Positions 33,229-41,796 of a stretch of 64,000 nt of DNA are shown piece by piece. The first letter of the stretch is position 1; each line of letters starts with the position of its first letter. The notes under the pieces were generated by a model, which was not told the origin of the DNA, did not search any database, and was given only the letters and a program-made list of their open reading frames with translations. The stretch comes from Dechloromonas aromatica (nom. nud.). Its GTDB lineage: Bacteria; Pseudomonadota; Gammaproteobacteria; Burkholderiales; Rhodocyclaceae. A program made the translations under genes and the position numbers. The stretch covers positions 1 to 64,000 of the forward strand of contig JAFIHA010000066.1 in assembly GCA_017848965.1 (NCBI GenBank), read 5' to 3'.

Positions 33229-33683
33229 CTGGCGAACACGCTGGCCAGACCATCGCCCTGTACCAGCAGGACGTCGTAAGGATCGCGCCGGCCGTTGTAG
33301 ACCGGCCCGTCCATCCCCGGCGAACCGACCGGCATGCCGGGCACGGCGAGACCGATGGCCTTCGGTTTGTCGGCCAGCAGGCGACGGATGTCGGCGGCCG
33401 GCACATGACCTTCGAGCAGGTAGCCGGCAACCTTCGCCGTATGGCAGGAAGCGTAGCGTTCCGGCATGCCGAGCTGGCGCCGGGCACCGTCGAGATCGCC
33501 GACCTCATGCACGCTGACGGCGAAACCCGAGCTTTCGAGGTGCGCCACCCAATCCTTGCAGCAACCGCAGTACGGGCTTTTCCAGACCTCGACCTTGACC
33601 TTGGCCGGGGCCGCCAGCGCCAGCCCGGGCAGGCCGAGGGCGAGCGAGGCGAGCAGCAGACGACGGCGTTCGATATTGATCAT
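33219..33683 (-). CDS. DUF411 periplasmic metal-binding protein
   Basis: A 154-residue exported protein. The N-terminus [20 protein letters not shown] is a signal peptide of the twin-Arg-like or Sec type. The mature part has the DUF411 signature [14 protein letters not shown], a later [18 protein letters not shown] and [17 protein letters not shown]411 proteins (CopG-like) are common in copper and other metal resistance clusters and bind copper via this Cys motif. AGGAGG lies ideally before the ATG at 33683. It is the last gene of the efflux operon and overlaps the convergent kinase gene by 10 bp. Confidence 0.88.
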
Positions 33684-33693
33684 GATGTCCTCC

Positions 33694-34065
33694 TTACTTG
33701 ACGACGGCACGCGCCGTCAGCGGATTCTGGCCCGGCCAGACGACGTTGAGCAGCAACTTGTCGCCGGCGGCGAGCGTGCCCTTCCCCTGCAGCAGATCGT
33801 TGCCCGCCGGCTTCAGTTCGATCTCGCGCTTGGCGCTACCGGAAAGCACGGTCAGCTTGCCGGTGGCGCCGGCCGTGGCCAGCGCTTCGCCGTGGATGCT
33901 GGCATACACGGTGAGCACGCCGTCGCGGGCAACGATTTCGAACTGGGCATGGCCAGCCTCGGCAAAAACGCCGCCGTGCATGGACTGGCCGTGCATTTCA
34001 TGGGCAAGCGTCGGACCGGCGGCGAACAGGGCGGACAGGCAGAGAACGGATAACAGTCGATTCAT
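33694..34065 (-). CDS. Periplasmic accessory protein of the metal efflux operon
   Basis: A 123-residue protein with a Sec signal peptide (MNRLLSVLCLSALFAAGPTLA) and a His/Met-rich mature N-terminus (HEMHGQSMHGG) able to bind soft metal ions. The rest is a short beta-rich domain (QFEIVARDGVLTVYASIHG, LTVLSGSAKREIEL) resembling small proteins found beside RND metal pumps. It lies 24 bp after the RND gene and 10 bp before the DUF411 gene. A periplasmic metal carrier for the pump is inferred. Confidence 0.72.
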   Translation of the reverse strand: MNRLLSVLCLSALFAAGPTLAHEMHGQSMHGGVFAEAGHAQFEIVARDGVLTVYASIHGEALATAGATGKLTVLSGSAKREIELKPAGNDLLQGKGTLAAGDKLLLNVVWPGQNPLTARAVVK

Positions 34066-34089
34066 GGTGATACTCCTTGCGATGAAAAA

Positions 34090-37000
34090 TCAGAGGGCTT
34101 CGTTGAAATCCTCGCGTTGCAGACGCTCGGCCGCTTGACGACCGAACAGCCAGAACAGCGCGGGGGTGATGAAGGTGTCGAGCAGCGTCGCACCGACCAG
34201 GCCGGAAAAGATCACGACGGCGACCGGATGCAGGATCTCGGTGCCCGGCTGCTCGGCTTCGAAGAGCAGCGGCGCCAGCGCGAAGGCGGCGACCAGCGCG
34301 GTCATCAGCACTGGCGTCAGGCGTTCGAGCGAACCGCGGATGATCATCGCGGTATCGAACTTTTCGCCCTCGAAACGCATCAGGTTGAGCCAGTGGCTGA
34401 CCTTGAGGATGCCGTTGCGGGTGGCGATGCCGGCCAGCGTGATGAAGCCGATCAGCGCCGCGATCGACAGCGGCTGCCCGGACAGCCACAGCCCGAAGAC
34501 CGCGCCGACCAGTGCCAGCGGCACGTTGGCCATGATCAGCGCGGCGAGCAGCGCCGAACGGTAACGGCCGTAGAGGACCATGAAGATGAGGATCGCCGAG
34601 CCGATGGCGAGCACCGAAATCAGTCGCGCCGCTTCCTCCTGGGCCTGGAACTGGCCGCCGAGGGTGATGAAATAGCCTTCCGGCAGCGGCTGTTCGGCCA
34701 CCGCCGCGCGCAGGTCGGCGACGACTTCCGAGAGCGCCCTGCCCTGCGCGTTGAGCGAGAGGACGATGCGCCGCCGGCCGTCGTCGCGGACGATCTGGTT
34801 CGGCCCGTCGCCGTCCTCGATGCGCGCCAGTTGCGCCAGCGCCACCGGCCCGGCCGGCGTCTCGATGAGCAGGCCGCGCAGACCGTCGATGCCGCGCGCG
34901 CCTTCCGGCAGCCGGACGAGCAGATCGAAGCGACGGTTGCCGTCGACGATCTGGGCGATCTTCTCGCCATCGACCAGCATCTGCAGGTTGCGCAGCAACT
35001 GGCCGGACGACAGCCCGTAACGCGCGGCGGCGGCGAAATCGACCTGCACCTTGATCTGCGGCGCCAGCACCTGCTTTTCGATCTCCAGATCGGCGACACC
35101 GGGAATCTGCTGCAGGCGCTGCTGTAGCGCCGCTGCCTGGGCGCGCAGGACGTCGAGATCGTCGCCGAAGACCTTGATCGCCACCTGGGCGCGCACGCCG
35201 GACAGCATGTGGTCGATGCGGTGCGAGATCGGCTGGCCGAGGTTGAGGCTGCCCGGCAGGTCCTTCAGGCGCTGCCGGATGTCGGCGTAGAGCGCTTCCT
35301 TGTTGCGCCCGCCGGGTTTGAGGCGGATTTCCAGTTCCGAGACGTGGACGCCCTCGGCATGCTCGTCGAGTTCGGCCCGCCCGGAGCGGCGGCCGATGTG
35401 CTCGACCTCCGGCACGCCGAGCAACAGGCGCTCGGCCTGGCTGGCGACGCGTACCGATTCGGCCAGCGTGATGCCCGGATTCAGGCGCAGCGTCACCGTC
35501 ATCGACCCTTCGTTGAACGGCGGCAGGAAGGTGGTCGGAAAGAAGGGCACGGCGGCGGCGGCGAGCAGCACGGCAGCAGCGGCCAGGGCGACCGGCCGCT
35601 GCGGCGCCCGCAGGACGACTTCGAGCGCTCGCCGGTAATGCCGCTTGAGCCATTCGACCAGCCTCGTGTCGCCGTGCCGGGTGGCCGCCAGTTTCGGCAG
35701 CAGATACCACGAGAGCACCGGCGTCACCGTCACCGAGACCAGCAAGGAGGCCAGGATGGCGACGATGTAAGCGATGCCGAGCGGCACGAACAGCCGCCCC
35801 TCGATCCCCGGCAGCGCGAACAGCGGCACAAAGACCAGGGCGATGATCAGCGTCGCGTAAACGATCGCCGAGCGCACTTCGAGCGAGGCGGCGACGACCA
35901 GTTCGGTCAGCTTGAACGGCGTGCCGCGCGCCGCCGCACCGCGCAGGCGGCGCAGGATGTTCTCGACATCGACGACGGCGTCGTCCACCAGTTCGCCGAT
36001 GGCGATCGCCAACCCGCCCAGCGTCATCGTGTTGATCGACAGGCCGAGCCACTTGAAGACCAGCACCGCGATCAGGATGGAAAGCGGGATCGCGGTCAAG
36101 GAGATCAGCATCGTGCGCAGGTTGCCGAGGAAGAAGAACAGCACCGCGGCAACCAGGCAGGCGGCGAGCAGCAGCTTGGCCTGCAGGTTGTCGATCGAGG
36201 CCTGGATGAAATCGGCCTGGCGGAAGATCACCTGCGGCGCCAGCACGCCGGCCGGCAGGCTTTTCTCCATGTCGGCCAGGGCGCTTTCCAGGCGCCGGGT
36301 GAGGTCGACCGTATCGGCCGTAGGCTGCTTCTGGATGCTCAGGATGACCGCTGCCTCGCCGTTGAAACCGGCGTCGCCGCGCTTGATGGCGGCGGCGAAA
36401 TTGACCTCGGCGACCTGGCGTAGCAGTATCGCCTGCCCGTTGCGCGCGGTCAGGGCCAGGTTGCGCAAGTCTTCCAGGCTGGCACTGCGGCCGATGTGGC
36501 GGATCAGGTACTCGCGCCCGTTCACCTCAAGGAAACCACCCGAGGTATTGGCCGAATAGCCGGCCAGCGCACGTTCCAGCCCATCCAGCGAAATGCCCAG
36601 CGCGGCCATCCGCTGGGTGTCAGGCTGGACCTGGAACTGGCGCACCTCGCCGCCGATCGGGATGACCTGGGCAACGCCGGCGACCGCCATCAGGCGCGGC
36701 CGGAGCACCCAGTCGGCGTACTCGCGCGCCGCCATGGCATCGCCCCGCGACGCATCGAGCGGGATCGCCAGCATCATCACCTCGCCCATGATCGACGACA
36801 CCGGCCCCATGTGCGGTACGACGCCAGGCGGCAGCGTGCCTTGCAGCGCGGTCAGCCGCTCGGCCACCATCTGACGGGCGCGATAGAGATCGACGCCCCA
36901 GTCGAACGAGAGATAGACGATGGACAGGCCCGGGCTCGATACCGAACGCACGCCGGCCACGCCGGGCAGGCCGTTGAGCGCTGTCTCGAGCGGGAAGCTG

Positions 37001-37194
37001 ACCAGTTGTTCGACTTCCTCGGCGGCCATGCCGCCGGATTCGGTCATCAGCGTCACGGTCGGCTTGTTGAGGTCGGGAAAGACGTCGACTGGCAGGCGCT
37101 GCGCCTCGAAGGCGCCGTAGAGCATCAGCAGCACGGCGGTGACCAGCACCGGCAGGCGGCTGCCCAGACTTCGCTTCAATAACCACTGGAACAT
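34090..37194 (-). CDS. Heavy-metal efflux RND transporter (CzcA/CusA family)
   Basis: A 1034-residue inner-membrane proton antiporter of the HME-RND type with 12 helices and two large periplasmic loops. The N-terminus is MFQWLLKRSLGSRLPVLVT. The helix-4 proton-relay signature reads GGLAIAIGELVDDAVVDVEN. CzcA has DFG...VDGA and CusA has AIG..VDAA at this place, so this is a third variant. The Met residues that bind Cu(I) in CusA are not seen in the matching region (LNPGIT after LRL). Metal specificity therefore remains open; divalent cations are likely. Partner genes for the fusion protein and outer-membrane channel lie upstream in the same operon. Confidence 0.93.
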   Translation of the reverse strand: MFQWLLKRSLGSRLPVLVTAVLLMLYGAFEAQRLPVDVFPDLNKPTVTLMTESGGMAAEEVEQLVSFPLETALNGLPGVAGVRSVSSPGLSIVYLSFDWGVDLYRARQMVAERLTALQGTLPPGVVPHMGPVSSIMGEVMMLAIPLDASRGDAMAAREYADWVLRPRLMAVAGVAQVIPIGGEVRQFQVQPDTQRMAALGISLDGLERALAGYSANTSGGFLEVNGREYLIRHIGRSASLEDLRNLALTARNGQAILLRQVAEVNFAAAIKRGDAGFNGEAAVILSIQKQPTADTVDLTRRLESALADMEKSLPAGVLAPQVIFRQADFIQASIDNLQAKLLLAACLVAAVLFFFLGNLRTMLISLTAIPLSILIAVLVFKWLGLSINTMTLGGLAIAIGELVDDAVVDVENILRRLRGAAARGTPFKLTELVVAASLEVRSAIVYATLIIALVFVPLFALPGIEGRLFVPLGIAYIVAILASLLVSVTVTPVLSWYLLPKLAATRHGDTRLVEWLKRHYRRALEVVLRAPQRPVALAAAAVLLAAAAVPFFPTTFLPPFNEGSMTVTLRLNPGITLAESVRVASQAERLLLGVPEVEHIGRRSGRAELDEHAEGVHVSELEIRLKPGGRNKEALYADIRQRLKDLPGSLNLGQPISHRIDHMLSGVRAQVAIKVFGDDLDVLRAQAAALQQRLQQIPGVADLEIEKQVLAPQIKVQVDFAAAARYGLSSGQLLRNLQMLVDGEKIAQIVDGNRRFDLLVRLPEGARGIDGLRGLLIETPAGPVALAQLARIEDGDGPNQIVRDDGRRRIVLSLNAQGRALSEVVADLRAAVAEQPLPEGYFITLGGQFQAQEEAARLISVLAIGSAILIFMVLYGRYRSALLAALIMANVPLALVGAVFGLWLSGQPLSIAALIGFITLAGIATRNGILKVSHWLNLMRFEGEKFDTAMIIRGSLERLTPVLMTALVAAFALAPLLFEAEQPGTEILHPVAVVIFSGLVGATLLDTFITPALFWLFGRQAAERLQREDFNEAL

Positions 37195-37207
37195 GGTGTG
37201 GCCTCGC

Positions 37208-38317
37208 TCAACGAATCTGGCTGATCAGGGTCGCGCCGTCGACGACGACGCGGTCGCCATCGGCCAGCCCGTCGACGATCAGCACGCGGCTGCCGTCGAG
37301 CGGCTGGCTGCGCACCGGTTTCGGCGTGAAGCGCTCAGGCGAGGTCTTGACCCAGACCATGGCGACGTTGGCCGGACTGCGCACCACGGCGCGCTGCGAC
37401 ACCGGCCAGCCCTGTGCGGTCGACTTCAGTTTGACCTGGATTTTCACCGGCTGGCCGAGCGGCAGCAGCAGGCCGAGACCGGCGCCGCGCTTGCCGAACT
37501 GCAACGGCAGCGCCTGCTCGCGCAAGCGGCGGGCCGCACCGAGGAAATCGAGTTCGACGCTACGCTCGCCGACGGCAAGCGTCGCCGCGACCACCTCGTC
37601 CGTCGCCAGCGCCTCGTAGGCCAATGCCTCGACCTGCAGACCGTCGGGATCGACGATCTCGAACACCACGTCGCGCGCATCGACGACCTGGCCGACCACC
37701 GCGTTGGCGGCAGCCACGACGCCGCCGACCGGCGCCACCAGCGCATCGCGCCCGCTGACCCCGTGACCGAGTGCAGCGACCCGCCCCTTGAGGCTGGCCA
37801 GCTCGCTTTCGGCCGCTTCAATCTCCTTGCCTGGTACGGTATCGGCCAATTCGCGCAAACGGGCCAGGCGTTTTTCCGCCAATTGGCGTGCTGCCTGCAA
37901 TTCAGCCAGTTGCGCGGCGAGGTCGGCGCGTTCGAGCTGACCGGCGGCGGGCACCACCCAGGCCAGGACCTGGCCCTTGCGCACCTGGCTGCCGACCGCC
38001 GGCAGCCCCTGCGGGCCGGCTTCGATGCGACCGGCCAGCATCGCCTGGACGCGACCGCCGCGCTGCGGGTCGATGACAACCTGGCCGGACAATTCGACCG
38101 TCCGTGCCGCGTCGGCGGCAGCCACCGGTGCAGTGCGCACGGCGAGCTGGCGCTGCGCCGTCTTGGGCAGGAAAACGGTGCCATCGGCCAGCCGCTGCGG
38201 CGTGTTGCCGAGGTTGGGCAAGGCGGCCTTTTCATCGCCATGGTCATGCCCCTCGTGCGCCGTCAGCGGGAGGGAAAACGCGGCTGCCAGGCAGCCGATC
38301 AAAAGACTGCGTTTCAT
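37208..38317 (-). CDS. Efflux RND periplasmic adaptor (CzcB/CusB type)
   Basis: A 369-residue membrane-fusion protein with signal peptide (MKRSLLIGCLAAAFSLPLTA) and a His/Asp-rich mature N-terminus (HEGHDHGDEK) that could bind metal. It continues with a split biotinyl-lipoyl domain (GRIEAGPQG, then LVAPVGGVVAAANAVVGQVV), a helical hairpin (about 130-190, LAAQLAELQAARQLAEKRLA), and beta-barrel domains. The ATG at 38317 overlaps the stop of the upstream gene by 4 bp. It bridges the RND pump and the TolC-like channel. Confidence 0.9.
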   Translation of the reverse strand: MKRSLLIGCLAAAFSLPLTAHEGHDHGDEKAALPNLGNTPQRLADGTVFLPKTAQRQLAVRTAPVAAADAARTVELSGQVVIDPQRGGRVQAMLAGRIEAGPQGLPAVGSQVRKGQVLAWVVPAAGQLERADLAAQLAELQAARQLAEKRLARLRELADTVPGKEIEAAESELASLKGRVAALGHGVSGRDALVAPVGGVVAAANAVVGQVVDARDVVFEIVDPDGLQVEALAYEALATDEVVAATLAVGERSVELDFLGAARRLREQALPLQFGKRGAGLGLLLPLGQPVKIQVKLKSTAQGWPVSQRAVVRSPANVAMVWVKTSPERFTPKPVRSQPLDGSRVLIVDGLADGDRVVVDGATLISQIR

Positions 38318-38847
38318 GCCACACCTCCCTGCCGTTGTTTGACCCGGCGCCACACCAAGGCGGCGCCGACCAGACCGATGCCGGCCAGCAGCAGACCGCC
38401 GCCCAGCGGCGACAGACGCCAGCCGGCCGCGACGGCCGGCGGCGCTTCAGCCGCAACGCTCAAGCTGGCGGCCAGCAGGTCGGCTTCGTCGCCGGCCAGC
38501 AAGGTAAAGGACAGCGCGTGTTCGCCCACTGCCCGCAGCGGCTGCAACCAGGCGGCATCGCTGATCCGGTAAGCGCCGCTGGCGGCGTCGAAGGGCGCGG
38601 CAACTTCCTTGCCGCCAGCCTCGACCGACAGCTTCGCACCGAGCACCGGCGCATTGGTCGGCGCCCGGTCGACATGGAAAAGCAGCGAATTTTCATCGAG
38701 CCGGCCGACGATTTCGAAGGCCTCGCTCTCGGCGACGACCACCGGCAGCGGCACGACGGGCGTGATGGGTTCAGCGGCCTGCGCCGGCAGCAGCACGGCC
38801 ACGGTGGCGCCGGCAATCAACAGGTTTTTCAGTTTCATCGTGTTCAT
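38314..38847 (-). CDS. Exported hypothetical protein of the metal efflux operon
   Basis: A 177-residue protein with a signal peptide (MKLKNLLIAGATVAVLLPAQA after a short MNT start), a periplasmic beta-rich domain (EIVGRLDENSLLFHVDRAPT, VLGAKLSVEAGG), and a C-terminal membrane helix followed by RRVKQRQ. It is thus anchored in the inner membrane with the domain outside. It overlaps the TolC-like gene upstream and the adaptor gene downstream, each by ATGA, so it is tightly coupled to pump assembly. I recognise no named family; similar proteins occur between efflux genes in other betaproteobacteria. Confidence 0.7.
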   Translation of the reverse strand: MNTMKLKNLLIAGATVAVLLPAQAAEPITPVVPLPVVVAESEAFEIVGRLDENSLLFHVDRAPTNAPVLGAKLSVEAGGKEVAAPFDAASGAYRISDAAWLQPLRAVGEHALSFTLLAGDEADLLAASLSVAAEAPPAVAAGWRLSPLGGGLLLAGIGLVGAALVWRRVKQRQGGVA

Positions 38848-40073
38848 TCCGGTAACAGGCCGAGGGCCTGACGATAGGCGGACAGCGCAGCCGATTCCTG
38901 GATGCGCGCGCGGCTGGCGGCGCGTTCGGCGGCGAAAGTTTCCTGGGCAATGCGCAGACGCGTCGGCAGATCGCTTTCGCCGAGGCGGAAGGCCTTGTCG
39001 AAAAAGCGCTGCGTCTCACGCGCCAGTTGCGCCCGTTCTTCGCTCGCCTGACGGCGGCGTTCGGCCGCCAGCCACTGGCTGCGGGCAAGCTGCGCCGTCT
39101 GTTGCAGGCGCTCGCGCTGGCGTTCCACGTCGATTTCGGCCTCAACGCGCTCGGCGCCGGCTTCGGCAATCGCCGCGCCATGGCGGGCCGACGAGGAAAG
39201 CGGAATGCGCAGCCCGAGCGCCCAGCTGCGTTCGGCGGCCTCGCCGCTGGCCCCGCGCTCGCGCCGGGTGGACACGGTCAGTTCGGGATTCGCCCGAGTG
39301 CGCGATCGGGCCAGCGCCTGCGCCTGACGCGCCTGTTCGAAGCGGGCCTGGGCGGCCTGCAGTTCGGGATGGGCGCTCAGCCAGTCGGCCTCGGCCGCCT
39401 TGGCCGGGACCGCTTCGCCGTCGCCGTCGCCGTCCAGGGCCGCGGGCCGCTGGCCGGTCAGCCACTGCAGGCGGGCTGCTGCGGCTTCCAGGCGAACCGC
39501 GACATCGGCCTGCTCGGCTTGTGCCGAGGCCAGTGCAGCGGCGGCCTGGTGCAGGTCGGCGCGCGCCAGATCGCCGGCAGCGACCCGCCGCGCCACGTCG
39601 TCGCGCAGACGCCTGGCACCATCGAGCGCATTGTCGCTGAGCGCGACTTCGTCGCGGGCGAGCCGCCATTCCCACCAGGCCTTGCGCAGTTCGCCGGCCA
39701 GTTGCAGGCGTTGCGCCGCCGCCCGTCCTTCGAGGCGGGCACCTTCGGCCTCGGCCAGCGCCTGGCTGGCCTGACGCTCGCCGGGCAGCCACAGCGGCAA
39801 GGCCAGACCGAATTCGATCTCTTCGGCACCGCGATCGGCGTTGAAACGGTCGCTCCGTCCGCCAATTTCGATGGCGGCCGGCTCCGGGGTCCAGGCCGCA
39901 GCGGCGTCCCGCCGGGCGGCAACCGCCTCGCGCTGCAGCGGCAGGGTTTGCGCCAGGGAATGTCGCGTCCAGGCCGCGGCAAACGCCTGCGGCAAGGTGA
40001 CGACGGTTTCGGCGCCGACCGGGGTGACCGGTAGCAGCGCCAGCAAGACAAGGATTCGCGCAACAGGGCGCAT
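38844..40073 (-). CDS. TolC-family outer membrane channel (CzcC type)
   Basis: A 409-residue outer-membrane efflux protein with signal peptide (MRPVARILVLLALLPVTPVGA) and the repeated long helices of the TolC/CzcC fold (LAEAEGARLEGRAAAQRLQL, ALASAQAEQADVAVRLEAAA; the second repeat begins WLSAHPELQAAQARFEQARQ). It forms the exit duct for the RND pump encoded downstream. It is the first gene of the tightly packed six-gene efflux set, 96 bp after the small Cys/His-rich gene. Confidence 0.9.
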   Translation of the reverse strand: MRPVARILVLLALLPVTPVGAETVVTLPQAFAAAWTRHSLAQTLPLQREAVAARRDAAAAWTPEPAAIEIGGRSDRFNADRGAEEIEFGLALPLWLPGERQASQALAEAEGARLEGRAAAQRLQLAGELRKAWWEWRLARDEVALSDNALDGARRLRDDVARRVAAGDLARADLHQAAAALASAQAEQADVAVRLEAAAARLQWLTGQRPAALDGDGDGEAVPAKAAEADWLSAHPELQAAQARFEQARQAQALARSRTRANPELTVSTRRERGASGEAAERSWALGLRIPLSSSARHGAAIAEAGAERVEAEIDVERQRERLQQTAQLARSQWLAAERRRQASEERAQLARETQRFFDKAFRLGESDLPTRLRIAQETFAAERAASRARIQESAALSAYRQALGLLPE

Positions 40074-40169
40074 GGGAAATCTCCGGCTGGATGGAACAAG
40101 CCGGCGAGTTGCCGTTTTCGGCTCGCGGGGAACCTGGACTACAGGGAGTTAACGGTCAGCCGCCGACGC

Positions 40170-40574
40170 TCAGGCGGAGACGGCTCTGGGTGGTCGTTCG
40201 AGACCTTCGGGGACGCGCGACGGAAAACCGTCCGGTCGGCGGTCGACGACCGGCGTGGCGGCCAGTGCCGGAAGCAAAGCGATAACAGCGAGCGTTGCCG
40301 GGTAACCGGACAGATGTCCGGGACAGCATTGGTGCTGGACATCGTCGCAGGGCGCCGGTGCCTGATCGTGATCGGCGCAACCGTCGCAAGCCTCGTCCGT
40401 CGAGGCGTGCAGTTGCGCCATTGCACCGGCATGATGATCATGCCCGCTTTCCTGCATCGCCACCGCCTCGCCGACGCCTTGCGCCAGGGCGCGCGGCAAG
40501 GTCGCCGGGAACAGCACGGAGGCGACGACGATCAGCAGGAGGCAGCGCGCCAGCAGGCGGCGGATGGATTTCAT
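40170..40574 (-). CDS. Cys/His-rich exported protein (CopL/CzcI/DUF2946-like)
   Basis: A 134-residue protein with a signal peptide or membrane anchor (RRLLARCLLLIVVASVLFPATL). A metal-binding segment follows, with HDHHAGAM, EACDGCADHD and CDDVQHQCCPGH, then a second hydrophobic stretch (TLAVIALLPALAATPVV) and a basic tail. Similar small proteins (CopL, CzcI, DUF2946) precede metal resistance genes and affect their induction. The ATG at 40574 was chosen so the signal peptide starts correctly. It probably forms the promoter-proximal gene of the efflux operon. Confidence 0.72.
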   Translation of the reverse strand: MKSIRRLLARCLLLIVVASVLFPATLPRALAQGVGEAVAMQESGHDHHAGAMAQLHASTDEACDGCADHDQAPAPCDDVQHQCCPGHLSGYPATLAVIALLPALAATPVVDRRPDGFPSRVPEGLERPPRAVSA

Positions 40575-40646
40575 GCGGCAACTATAAACGAGTCCTGGAC
40601 GCTCTGAAACCACCCGCTGGAAAAAGTTCAACGCACGGCTGGCGCG

Positions 40647-40964
40647 TCAGCAGCACTCTTCCTCGACCTGGACCAGCAAGGCCATCGCTTCCTCGTCGCC
40701 GCAGGCTTCGAAGAAATCGCGGATCTGGTTGATGTGGGCATGGACCAGAAACAGGTCGTCCGGCGCCGGGCCGCTCTTCGGCGTGCGCTTGGCCAGGAAG
40801 TAGGTCCAGAAGGGGTTGTCGCCGCCTTGCGCCTCGACGTTGCGCAGGATGAATTCCATCAGCCGGCGGGCGTTGCCGTCGCAGTCGATCCCGTCAAAAC
40901 TGACATAACGGTCGCTGCCCTTGCGGCACGGACAATCGGCGGCGACTTCCCGGTTCGGTTCCAT
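40647..40964 (-). CDS. cowN: CowN, protects nitrogenase from carbon monoxide
   Basis: A 105-residue soluble protein. The core matches CowN along its length: DRYVSFDGIDCDGNARRLME, NPFWTYFLAKR, DDLFLVHAHINQIRDFFE and the C-terminal VEEECC. CowN sustains nitrogen fixation in the presence of CO by binding nitrogenase. Typical CowN has about 92 residues; here an N-terminal extension MEPNREVAADCPCRKG adds a Cys-Pro-Cys. The ATG at 40964 has GAGGAG 7 nt upstream. The gene follows a CooA-like CO sensor gene on the same strand, with a CooA-type box between them. It implies that the organism fixes nitrogen. Confidence 0.93.
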   Translation of the reverse strand: MEPNREVAADCPCRKGSDRYVSFDGIDCDGNARRLMEFILRNVEAQGGDNPFWTYFLAKRTPKSGPAPDDLFLVHAHINQIRDFFEACGDEEAMALLVQVEEECC

Positions 40965-40993
40965 GGTCTTGCTCCTCAAGCGATAACGCGACC

Positions 40994-41036
40994 ATGGTAG
41001 CGGGCGTCTTTCGCGCTGTCCGTCGGCTGGCCGACA
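40994..41036 (-). promoter_or_regulatory. cowN promoter with CooA-type operator
   Basis: On the minus strand TGTCG-GCCAGC-CGACG (41021-41036) matches the CooA site TGTCR-N6-YGACA at nine of ten defined positions. A -10-like TACCAT lies at 40994-40999. A start about 7 nt later (near 40987) would put the operator centre at about -41.5, the class II position used by CRP-type activators, and leave a 22-nt leader with a GAGGAG ribosome site. No good -35 is present, as expected for an activator-dependent promoter. Confidence 0.65.
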
Positions 41037-41042
41037 GTTCGC

Positions 41043-41705
41043 TCAGGCTTCGGCGCCAAGCCGGCGCAACGTGTCCAGCGCGTGGATGAAGAGGACGCGC
41101 CGCCCCTGGCGGCTCAGGATGCCGTCGCGCTCCCACTGGTTGAGCAGCGACGAGACCGTCTGCCGGGTCGTGCCGAGCAGGCTGGCGATGTCTTCCGTGC
41201 CCAGTTCGAGCGGCACCAGCCAGATGCCGCCGTCGAGCGGCCGACCACGCCGTTCGGTCAGGCCGGTGATGAAACGGGCCAGGCGCGCCGGCACGTCACG
41301 GAAGGCCAGATCCTCGATCAGCGTCACGGCATTGGCCAGCAGACGACCAAGCACGCGCATCATCGCCGGCGTCACCGAGGGATCGCTGGCCAGCTTGCGG
41401 GCGAAGGCGCGAGTGTCCATCAGCCACAACGTGCACGGCGTCACCGCCTCCAGATAGGTCGGTGTATGCGTCGTGTAGATGTCGCCGGCTTCGAGATAAC
41501 TCAGGCTCAGCTCGCGGCTCTCGCCAGCCAGATAGACGCGCAACCGGCCTTGCCCGACGATCAGCACCTGGTCGCGCGCGTCGCCCGGCGTCGCAAACAG
41601 CGTACCGCGCGCCACTTCCTGCGCGACAAAACCGTCGAGCAGCCCCGGCGGAATATCCGAAACGGCGCCATGCAGAGATTGTGAAGGAGTGTCGACGGAA
41701 TCCAT
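41043..41705 (-). CDS. CRP/FNR-family regulator, CooA-like CO sensor
   Basis: A 220-residue CRP/FNR protein closely resembling the CO-sensing heme protein CooA: VGQGRLRVYLAGESRELSLS and YLEAGDIYTTHTPTYLEA align with GRLRVYLVGEEREISL and YLTSGDMFCMHSGCLVEA of R. rubrum CooA. The proximal heme ligand His77 is kept (His80 here), but Cys75, the ligand of the oxidised form, is Thr. The recognition helix GTTRQTVSSLLNQ keeps the Arg-Gln-Thr of CooA. The ATG at 41705 was chosen; an in-frame TTG lies 12 bp upstream. Its neighbour cowN makes CO sensing the best guess; a heme-free NO or redox regulator cannot be excluded. Confidence 0.75.
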   Translation of the reverse strand: MDSVDTPSQSLHGAVSDIPPGLLDGFVAQEVARGTLFATPGDARDQVLIVGQGRLRVYLAGESRELSLSYLEAGDIYTTHTPTYLEAVTPCTLWLMDTRAFARKLASDPSVTPAMMRVLGRLLANAVTLIEDLAFRDVPARLARFITGLTERRGRPLDGGIWLVPLELGTEDIASLLGTTRQTVSSLLNQWERDGILSRQGRRVLFIHALDTLRRLGAEA

Positions 41706-41796
41706 TCCCAGCCCCAAGCAAGACGGGGACCAGGAAAAATCCCTTTGCGATCAATGCCGTGGCACCACCCCAAGCTGTCGCAAGCGCGACAATCCG

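Noticed and set aside
41016..41037. Transcription terminator after the CooA-like gene
   Set aside because: CTGTC-N12-GACAG could form a hairpin, but there is no T tract and the inner part fits a CooA operator ahead of cowN better.
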